Shown: positions 44,602 through 52,900 of the stretch, in pieces | How positions within the stretch are numbered: position 1 is the first letter of the stretch | Layout of the letters: every line of letters begins with the position of its first letter | NCBI GenBank assembly: GCA_905221605.1 | Contig: CAJNDS010002244.1 | Location: 74,501-138,500, forward strand | Source of the DNA: Symbiodinium natans | Taxonomy: Eukaryota; Sar; Dinophyceae; Suessiales; Symbiodiniaceae | Length of the DNA stretch: 64,000 nucleotides | Reading direction: 5' to 3' | Position numbers and translations under genes: made by a program | The notes under the pieces: generated by a model | Database searches by the model: none | Told to the model about the DNA's origin: nothing | What the model saw: the letters and a program-made list of their open reading frames with translations, nothing else

Positions 44602-45235
44602 GAGTGTATAGAGAGTTCTGTTAAACGCATTGGGTTTAGGGTTTAGGGTTTCGGGTTTCGGGTTTAGGGTTTAGGGTTTCGGGTTTAAGATTTAGGGTTT
44701 AGGATTTCGAAGTTTAGGGGTGGGTGTATAGAATGGGGGAGTCCTTTTGGAAGACTAGTAATAACAAAAACACTTGAGAAGCTCGCCGGCTGATCGGCAT
44801 TTTGGTCCTCACCACTTGTTGCTGTGTTCTTGCTTCCTACGCTTTGTGCAAACCGAAGCTGTGTTCCTGTCATTTGATCCACATCCTCGCATCTCTAGTA
44901 ATAAAATCTCACCCGGGTTTGGGCTGTGATGAACGGATAGGAGGAAAGGGATGGGTTGGTTGTTTTTGGGAGGGCCTCGGGCCGGTTCCAGGGTGGTAAC
45001 ACAGTAGGTGCCATGTCAGGGTTGATGACAGTTGGAGGTTCATGTCAAGCCTGGAAAGTGCGCAGTTGTAAGTATAGCTACGACGAGGGGGGGGGGGGGG
45101 GGGGTTAGGGGCCGGGGGGTATGCCTTCGACAAACAGATGGGAGTTGAGGGAAGCTAGTATCACCGCAAGGGCCTACTGGCAGTAGACTACAAGCCTAGA
45201 CATGCAGCCAGAGAGTACAGTTCGATGGTGGGGGG

Positions 45236-45315
45236 TTTAGGGTTTAGGGTTTAGGGTTTAGGGTTTAGGGTTTAGGGTTTAGGGTTTCGGGTTTGGGGTT
45301 TAGGGTTTAGGGTTT
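45236..45315 (+). repeat. TTTAGGG array
   Basis: About eleven units with TTTCGGG and TTTGGGG variants. A poly-G tract lies to the left at 45085-45104. Confidence 0.95.
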
Positions 45316-45590
45316 AGCCCAAACCCTAAACCCTAAACCCCTTTGTTGAACCTGGGGCTATGCAACTGCCAAGTCCGAAACAACCCTAAGTACCCCAAAC
45401 CTGCTGTTATTGCTTGCCTGCGGGCATGATAACGGATAGCTTACAAAAAATATACTTGGGCTTCTCAAGGTAGGACTTCGGGTTGATACCCTAAACCCTA
45501 TACCCTAAACCCTAAACCCCAAACCCTAAACCCCAAACCCTACAATCTACTTCGGGGGTTACTTAGGGGGTTTTGGGGATCTCCAAGGGC

Positions 45591-45672
45591 TCGGCATCTG
45601 CCGGCATTCGCACGAGAGCGCCCTCGGGCGACCACTGGGAGGGTCCAACCTCCGCGAAGATGGGATAACCAC
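45591..45672 (-). CDS. FN3 domain exon, C-terminal strand
   Basis: The minus strand reads FAEVGPSQWSPEGALVRMPA. G-x-S-x-W-S-x-x-x-x-x-x-R-x-P-A matches the F-G loop and G strand that end an FN3 domain and lead into the next linker. Two other frames are also open, so the call rests on motif spacing. Confidence 0.5.
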
Positions 45673-46271
45673 AGGGTTCTTAAGGGGGAGGTTTGGGGTT
45701 TAGGGCTTAGGGTTTAGGTATGTATGTAACCCAGGTTCCTAGTACTCCCCACTACTCCCGAAGGCTCCCGCAGCTTCCCTAAGGCTCCCCAGTCCTTGAG
45801 ACGCCATCCCTTACGGACCCTGTAGGATAAGGGCTGTGGCTACTACTTGTAAACATGTAATAACAATTCTGAGTCGTTCTTCGATGTTGTTACTCTAACC
45901 TGTTATTCTCATGTATGCATGTATGTTGCTGTTATAGTAACAATAATATTGATTGTAGTTAGTAGATGTTATTGTTATTGAGGGTCTGGGGGTAGTTTGC
46001 GTTACGGTGCAGGGTTGTTCTTTTGGGCTTGGGGCGCCGAGCTTCGTGTCTTGGCGGGTTTTAGGTTTCTTTTTTAGACGAGGATCCTTGTTGCGGTTTT
46101 GGGGTTTAGTCCCCTTCCTCAGCCCCAAGCTTGCCAACTTCCACTCTCCGCAACCCCTGCACGCTACTCGCGCGTTGCAATCGGGACTCCTCCGCTTTTT
46201 TGGAAGCCCCAAACCCTCAGACCCCGCATCCGGACCTCAAACCGACACCAATCTTTGTTGCAAGCGCTACC
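45673..46271. other. Unassigned stretch
   Basis: A short telomere-like run at 45685-45718, then mostly unique sequence. Open frames overlap on both strands at 45895-46285 without a recognisable family. Confidence 0.45.
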
Positions 46272-46394
46272 TACTATTTGCTTAAACGAACCCCCCCCCC
46301 CCCCCAAAAAAAAAAAAACTAGACATCATAGTCCCTATTTGCCCTTATCATAAGAAAGAGTTTTTGATTTTTTGCTAGGGGGTCTCAAGCAGTT
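46272..46394. mobile_element. Family J element
   Basis: ACTATTTGCTTAAACGAACC at the left and GGGGGTCTCAAGCAGTT at the right, with poly-C/poly-A inside the left arm. The interior has AGTCCCTATTTGCCCTTATC. Confidence 0.75.
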
Positions 46395-46494
46395 CATCCT
46401 TCTAGCCTTTTTTTGCATCCCTAGCCACAAACCCTAAACCCAAAACCCTAAACCCAAAACCCTAAACAATAAACCCTAACCGAAGAATAAGTCA

Positions 46495-46576
46495 CGGACG
46501 TCTCCGAGCCCCGGACTGCGTTGATCACGCGGGCCTTCATGGAGTACTGCTCCCCAGGGAGGAGGTCGCCGAAGCT
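46495..46576 (-). CDS. FN3 domain exon, E-F strands
   Basis: The minus strand reads SFGDLLPGEQYSMKARVINA followed by VRGSET. L-x-P-G-x-x-Y-x-x-x-x-R-V-I-N-A is the FN3 tyrosine corner and F strand, and G-S-E-T the F-G turn. Strong match. It is the last FN3-like exon before the retrotransposon, with the 59079-59164 segment on its far side. Confidence 0.65.
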
Positions 46577-46587
46577 CCTCGGCTTTT

Positions 46588-46722
46588 AGGGTTTAGGGGT
46601 TCAAGGGTTAGGGTTTAGGGTTTAGGGTTTAGGGTTTAGGGTTTAGGGTTTAGGGTTTAGGGTTTAGGGTTTAGGGTTTAGGGTTTAGGGTTTAGGGTTT
46701 AGGGTTTAGGGTTGAGGGTTTA
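46588..46722 (+). repeat. TTTAGGG array
   Basis: About eighteen units, mostly perfect. Confidence 0.97.
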
Positions 46723-46817
46723 GGATTGCCTCCCGCCTAGCTGAACGAATGTCCACTTCGCCGGTTTGGGGTTTTAAGGTTCAGGGGCTCGGCCTTAGAT
46801 TTGAGGCCGAACCTTGC

Positions 46818-46920
46818 TTCTCCAATAACCAGGTGAAAACAAAAAAGGTTGAACTTCATTATTATTCCTACTAAATAAGAAAACACCAACAGTTTAACCT
46901 TCGACTGTTGGCTAAGTAAG
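46818..46920. repeat. Family K element, copy 1
   Basis: It shares TTCTCCA(A/G)TAACCAG, AAAAAAGGTT(G/A)AACTT, CCTACTAAATAAG and CGACTGTTGGCTAAGTAAG, or close variants, with the copy at 47491-47590. Confidence 0.75.
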
Positions 46921-47047
46921 GACTTGGCAGCCGAGTTTAAAATTGGACCCCTTAATATTGGTCCCACCTTTTTGCCCAATAAAAAAACTTGGGAGTCCGT
47001 CGGGCAGGAGTCCAGGATCTTTTGGGTTTAGGGTTTTGTCAGATACC

Positions 47048-47138
47048 TTGGGATTTGTCCCCTTATACTCGCAGTCCTGAATTGGGATTTTAATAGAGGT
47101 TCTATTGAGGGCTGTTAGTATGAGGGGGAGCATCCAAA
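47048..47138. mobile_element. Family A element with perfect 8-bp target duplication
   Basis: TTGGGATTTGTCCCC opposes GGGGGAGCATCCAAA. CAGATACC flanks it exactly at 47040-47047 and 47139-47146. The interior retains GCAGTCCTGAA and GGCTGTTAGTAT arms. At 91 bp it is an uninterrupted copy. Confidence 0.92.
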
Positions 47139-48057
47139 CAGATACCACAGAAGCCCTGTGGGCCGTTGCCCCACAAAACCTGAGAAAGGAGTCGTGGCGT
47201 TTGAGGGTGTGTAGAAAGCAGAACCCCTGTAAAACCAAACCTCAAACCTTGGCCACAACCCCCCTTCATCACCAGAAGCCCTGTACCCTGAACCCTGAAG
47301 CCTAAACGGTGTTTGATAGGTTTCGCGGTTGGACCCTGAACCCTGAAGCCTAAACACCCCCAAGACAATGCAGCAAAACCCTCAACCCTAAACACTCCCT
47401 AAACCTAACAGTGTAACGCTGAAATCTTAAATGCTCCCTTGGCTGTTTAATTAGCAACATACAACATACATCTTGAGGGGCGCTATAGTACTTCTCCAGT
47501 AACCAGGGGAAAAAAGGTTAAACTTTCTTATACCTACTAAATAAGGACAACCCAACGAATTTAAAGTTCGGCTGTTGGCTAAGTCTAAGTAAGCATAGTA
47601 AGCCCTCCCAACACAACGTAGGGCTCAAGAACTGAGAGCCCGGCCCTTGCACCGTCTTGTCCCGTTCCTTCCTCAAGCGTGTGGACTCCTGATCTTTGTG
47701 GATACCCAAGAAAGTGGTTTAGGGCTTAAGGTCTAGGGTTTATGGTTTAGGGCTTAAGAGTCTGTACCAGGTGGGGCCTTAAACCCAGTAGGGTTTAGGG
47801 TTTAAGTTTTAGGGTTTAGGGCTCAATGTTCTTACAGATGATCCTCTTTAACTCCACGAGGGAAATAGAAACAACTTCTCAAGGGCCTACCCAGTTTAGG
47901 GTTTAGGGTTTAGGGTTTAGGGTTTAGGGTTTAGGGTTTAGGGTTTAGGGTTTCGGGCAATTCGCGGAGCATCGCTGGTTGGGCGAAAGGGTCTAGCGAA
48001 GCCCCCTCACTCCAGAAGCCCAAAACCCTGGACCCTACACCCTTTTGAAGAGGTCTC
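47139..48057. other. Mosaic stretch with K and G repeats
   Basis: Family-K copy 2 at 47491-47590 and a family-G body ending AAGGGCCTACC at 47822-47891. TTTAGGG array at 47897-47953 (eight units). No supported gene. Confidence 0.6.
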
Positions 48058-48120
48058 CCCAAACCCTAAACCCTAAACCCTAAACCCTAAACCCTAAACC
48101 CTAAACCCTAAACCCTAAAC
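48058..48120 (-). repeat. CCCTAAA array abutting the retrotransposon
   Basis: Nine units ending at the left copy of the retroelement target duplication. The element inserted at the edge of this array. Confidence 0.96.
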
Positions 48121-48125
48121 CTACC
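48121..48125. other. Target-site duplication CTACC (left)
   Basis: It matches 57380-57384 exactly. Five bases is the usual duplication for Ty1/copia integrases. Confidence 0.9.
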
Positions 48126-48283
48126 TGTAGCGGCAGATGAAAGCTGCGCTCCACGCATCTCTACTTTTCACGCTCGGGCGTACGATCCCTTGAGCCACGA
48201 TCAAGCGTGGCGAAGCTTCATTGCCGGGACTCTTGCACATCTGGTCAAGATTGGAAAGCATTGACAACAGGAAACTCGATACA
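48126..48283 (-). repeat. 3' LTR
   Basis: 158 bp, starting TGTAGCGGCAGATG and ending CTCGATACA on the plus strand, so it has TG...CA ends. I see no difference from 57222-57379. The RT/RNase H frame runs 39 bp into it before its stop. Confidence 0.96.
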
Positions 48284-49936
48284 GCTTCCCCAAATAAGAG
48301 TTGACCAGAATGTGCTTGCGTCCTTCTGATATTCGGTGACAAGGCGGGCTACGGAGGCAGCATGGCTACGGTTTCGGAACCTGGAGTCACTTGCTCGGTT
48401 CTTCAACTCCTCAGCTACGTCTACAAGGCTCAATGTTCCGGTTTTGAGGAACTCAGCCATGGCCCCATTGGCTTTCAGGGGGTCGGCTTTCGTCAAGGCA
48501 TCCACGATCATTTTCTGGTGCGGGACCCACCGTACCATTGAGGCCGTCTCCTGGAGGTCCTTCACTATGATCGCCAATTCCAAGGCCGCCTTCCTGTCCT
48601 GTTTCCCTTGCGGGTGTTCTTTCATCAGGCAGTCATACAGGCTCTTCGCGTCGGTGACTGCGCACTGGGGCTGCTTGCGAGCCTGGATATCGCCTCTCAT
48701 CACCACCATGTGAGGCGACAGGCTATTCCGCCACTGCTTCAGTTCCACATCGTGGAAGACGGCATCCCGGATCATGATCTGCAACCAGTCCACCTCGTTG
48801 ATCGCCTGCAGCATGGCCTGGGTCTCCCCTCCAAACGTGGAGAACACTTTCCTCTTCAGCTTGCTTGAGCGCCAAGCCATCGGCGATGCCCTGATCCTCT
48901 GGTTTCCAACAGGCAAGTGTTCTGAGGTGAGCACTATCCAGGCGCCTTGTGTGCTGTCGGCGGGCAGACCCACCTCGTCCAAGGAGTCATACTTGGATCC
49001 TGTGCCTCCTGCATCGGAGACGGCCACGAACGACATCTCCTTTGCCGAGAACTGCCAGATCACCAGAGGCCTGGCCGCCGTGCTTCGCAGGAAGTTGATG
49101 TTCTTGTTGAGGATGAGGACGTCCTCCACGGTGGCCGTGGTCAGCTTGCTTGCCATAAGAGAGGCTGTACCACATACCTCTGGCCTCGTCTCCTTTGCCA
49201 CCCAGTTCACCTTGTAGATGGCGCTTCGGAAGCTCTGAAACTCTTCCTTGGTGAGGTCGGACTTTGGCTCACTCCGTCGCCCCTTTGGGAGCAAGACCGG
49301 CTGGATCTGCTCAAGGATGTACTTCTCCTGATCCACCAGGACTCGATCTTCAAGAACTCGAACCCGACGACCCGCGTACTCGGCCTGATCTTCCTCCCAC
49401 TTGCCGAAGTGGAATCGTGCCTCGAACTTCTTCCGGACCTCTTCCCGGAGATGCTCGGCCATGCTGATGATGAAGTCGTCCACCTCGATGAGGACCTGAG
49501 TCACGTTGTTGCCCTGCTTGTCGAACTTCATCCACCAGCAGGGTTCCACCACGTTGCGGATGAATCCTTCGGTCGTCAGGAAGTTGGTGACCGTGTTCCT
49601 CCAGGCAGCAGGAGCATCATCCAACCCGTATACCGGGACCTCGACGACGATGAGGGAGCCGGGCTCAAGATGGAGCCCCTCGCAGGGTTCTGCGAAGATG
49701 GGTCCTTTCGACCTGCGAAGCTTGTCCGATTGACAGAAGGCGTTCTTGACGTCCGAGAAGACGAAGCGATGTCTGAGGTTGATACCCACCTGCATGAAGG
49801 CCATCATCCCTTCCGTCGCAGGAGTCGGCGCGAACGTGGTGAGGGTACCTGTATCTGGATCGCCATGACCCAAGATACACCATCTAGACTTGGCTTTCCA
49901 GTTGCCGGCTCCAGGCTGCGGCTTTCGCCTTCGCAC
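48245..49936 (-). CDS. Reverse transcriptase and RNase H (copia pol, C-terminal part)
   Basis: Copies the element RNA into DNA and degrades the RNA template. RT motifs: FSDVKNAF with D62, VYGLDDAPAAW at 102-112, and EVDDF with D153 and D154, where copia elements usually have YVDD. RNase H: D307 in AVSDAGG, E370 in GGETQAM, D428 in VTDAKS, and H472 with D478 in VPHQKMIVDALTK. All catalytic acids are present. The frame opens at a GTG at 49936 in a region that also codes in the preceding frame, so it is not an independent start but the continuation of the polyprotein after a +1 shift. The last 12 residues are encoded by the LTR. Confidence 0.93.
   Translation of the reverse strand: MRRRKPQPGAGNWKAKSRWCILGHGDPDTGTLTTFAPTPATEGMMAFMQVGINLRHRFVFSDVKNAFCQSDKLRRSKGPIFAEPCEGLHLEPGSLIVVEVPVYGLDDAPAAWRNTVTNFLTTEGFIRNVVEPCWWMKFDKQGNNVTQVLIEVDDFIISMAEHLREEVRKKFEARFHFGKWEEDQAEYAGRRVRVLEDRVLVDQEKYILEQIQPVLLPKGRRSEPKSDLTKEEFQSFRSAIYKVNWVAKETRPEVCGTASLMASKLTTATVEDVLILNKNINFLRSTAARPLVIWQFSAKEMSFVAVSDAGGTGSKYDSLDEVGLPADSTQGAWIVLTSEHLPVGNQRIRASPMAWRSSKLKRKVFSTFGGETQAMLQAINEVDWLQIMIRDAVFHDVELKQWRNSLSPHMVVMRGDIQARKQPQCAVTDAKSLYDCLMKEHPQGKQDRKAALELAIIVKDLQETASMVRWVPHQKMIVDALTKADPLKANGAMAEFLKTGTLSLVDVAEELKNRASDSRFRNRSHAASVARLVTEYQKDASTFWSTLIWGSCIEFPVVNAFQS
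48284..48292 (-). promoter_or_regulatory. Possible polypurine tract
   Basis: On the minus strand the bases just before the 3' LTR read TGGGGAAGC. This is a short purine run in the position where plus-strand priming occurs. Weak but correctly placed. Confidence 0.45.
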
Positions 49937-52900
49937 CGTTCAGCACTCGCTCGGGGTACATTTCTCGCATCTTGCGCGCCTCGAGACCTTTGATCACCCG
50001 GACAGCTTTCGTTTTCAGGATGGCGCTCCACTCCAACTCATCGCTCTCCTTGAACAGAGCCTGCTCCTTCTGGCACAGCTGGCGCATGTCCACCTCATCT
50101 GCTCGACTTGCAACTAAGGACCATGCACCCTCCTCGTCCATAGCAAAGAGGCTGAAGTTCTCGTCTGGAGGTGGCCCTTCCTCTGGACCTGGTTCGGAGC
50201 GCCCCCGCTGCACCATGTCTAGAAGACGACCGATAGGTGTGCCGGGTGCTCGAGTGCTTTCCTCGACCGTGGGATTCGGAGTGGCGGAGGTGGAGGATGA
50301 GGAAGCCTGCGGTTCGGGACTCACTGACCCGCTCTCCTTGATCCTGGGAACCTTGAGAGGCCTTGGCTCAGGGAGTGCCGGATCCTCGCGGTCAGCCCGA
50401 CTTGTCTCCATGTCGCCATAGGGTGGCTCTGCTCCTTCCTCGGGCACGGGAAACAATCCTTCTGAGCTCTCTGGCTCCTGCGCTGGCTCTTGTGTTGAGG
50501 ATCTTCTTGAACCAGCGGTGGACCCCGAAACTTGTCTAACCGGTTGACCTCCTCGAGGAAGATGTGGAACCGGAAGTAGGCCAGGAGGAACGGGTACTTC
50601 AGAAGGGATCATGGCCGGGTCCTCAGGAACCACTCCAGTCGCAGTGGGCTCCAAACGAGGAAGTGGCACTCCCTCGGTCACTCGCTCAACTGGTCGAAGA
50701 TGATCTTCCCCCGTAGGAGGCCCCTCACGGGAGACGTCCACTGCCCCAGCTTGTCCGCCAGACACTACCTGACGAAGAAGTTCTCCCATGTCCGGATCCG
50801 AGGCGATCTGTCGTCCAAGCACCTCGGACGGGAAGGCGGAGCGCAACTGCTCTGGTGAGCATCTCCACAGCCTGGTTCTCATAGCCACCCAGATCACCGA
50901 CTTGTTGGCCAAGACCACCAGGCCCGGGCCCACCCACCTAGGAGTGGGATGAAGTGTATCGCCAGCCTTGCCGCGGCGGAAGCAGTAGACCCATTGCCCA
51001 GGTGACCAGGTCCTCGTAGGCACCATCGAGGTCTTGGCGGCGCGCTGGATCACATCCTTGCTCACGGCCTGCATAGCCAGTTGCCGAGCCTTTTCCCTCA
51101 ACTCGGCCCTTCGGCGGAACTCGACTCCAGCCTCGTCCAGTCCTCCTGGGTCATGAAAGGCATCCGCCAGGGGAACCAGACCACCGGGGTCCTCGCTGAG
51201 AAGCTCACCGGGAACTCGCGGCAACTCCCCGAAGACCAGCTGGGTGGGTGTGTAGCCCCCAGAGTTGTACCAACGGTTCTTGGCCGCCGTCAGCTGTGAG
51301 AGAAAGTCGTCGAGCTCAGATAGGGAGCTCATCACGCATTGTCCGGACTGAATCTCCTGCTTGAGCTTCTGCTTCAGCCATCCTCCATGCCTCTCGGCTT
51401 TCGAGTTCTGCCATGGTGATTCCGGAGCTGTGGTGTGCTGAAGAATTCCAAGTTGCTCAAGTCCTCTCTCGAAGATTCCATGAAATTCATTGCCCCCGTC
51501 CGTGATGACCATGTAGGGAGGGCCGAGGAACCGAACCCAGGACTGCAGAAATGCCTTCCAGGTGGCGGCCGCTGAGGGGGTTCCGGAACTTGCCTCTATC
51601 CTCTGGGCCACCTGATATCCGGTACCATGGCACACCATGTTGAGCACGGCGACACTAGTCTCCTTGAAGGGAACATAGAACACGTCGATGGACAGGATCC
51701 GGTTGAAGGCGAAGGTCCTTGGGCACTGGGCCTTGCGACGATGGTCTGGGCCCTGTCGAATTGCACAATTCTCGCACACGAACTTGTCCCGCACGTACTT
51801 CAACACTGAATCCAAGGCACCAGCGGCGCGAAGTGTTCTCAGGAAGCGATCTCGAGGAGGATGCCCGGTGTTCACGTGTAGCTTGCGTACCAGATTCTTC
51901 TGAGCCTCCGACAAGACCTCCTCAGGGCCTTGTCCCCTGGGGTGGGCTTGGATGTCCTCCTCCATCTCCTCCTCGATGGTTGCCGGGAAGGAAGCGAGGG
52001 GCATGTTGTTGGCACATGACGTAGTCCATGATCTGGAGAAGTCACGCATCTTGTCAACGAACTTGTCCTCATAGTGGCTGCCCGGGTTATAGCCCTCGAC
52101 TTGAAAACCAAGGCGCTGCAGTCGCTCTCTCCCGGCCACGTCCAGACCGTCCACTGACCTGGTTCGAAAAGCAGTGATGGACCACCGATCTCCTTGCCAT
52201 GGCTCGACTCCGTGGAACCTCTTGGGGTCGAACTCCACCATCTTCTTTCGGTGACGCTGAAGTTCCCCAGCCACCGTGACCTTGGATCCCACTTCTCGCA
52301 TGACTTTCCCGTTTTCCTTCTCCGTCCAGAGCTCTCCACCACTGAACTTTCCAAGCGCGATGCTGTAGTTTTGATGGGTGTTGTTGACGTCTCGGTGTCG
52401 AGGCATGCGGTTGTTCCGAGATATGGCCAGTGACGAACGAGGCCCCAGGGCGCCGTGGTAGGTCATGAACCCGTTCAGGTAGCGCACGGTATTCTCGATG
52501 AGGAGGGTGTGCTTCGTGATGCCTGAAAACTTGCCATGGGAAAACTGACCCAGGGCTGCGTAGACCACGTCCTCCCGGTCTCCGCTCCTTCGTCGAGAAG
52601 ACGCGGGCCACCTCGTGGAGTTCAGAAGTCGGAGACATGAACCCATTGAGAAGTCTTGATCTCTAAGAAGCTGTTTTGCCAGGCACTCCTCTTCCCGGGC
52701 TTCCTCTTGGCTGCTGGGCGACGACCGCATTGAAGACAGAGGTCGCTCGAAAAGGATGGTTTCGTCGGACACCAAGCTGGCGTGCATCTCGGGATGGTTT
52801 GTCATCCACCACCCTCGCGTGCTTGATGCTAAGCATACCTCGGGATCTTGTAGTAGAGCACTCCATTCGCCCTGTCGTCGTAGCCGGTTCATGACATTGA

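Noticed and set aside
48947-49993. Plus-strand open frame of 348 codons
   Set aside because: It lies opposite the RT/RNase H coding region, whose catalytic motifs are all on the minus strand. It is a GC-rich shadow frame.
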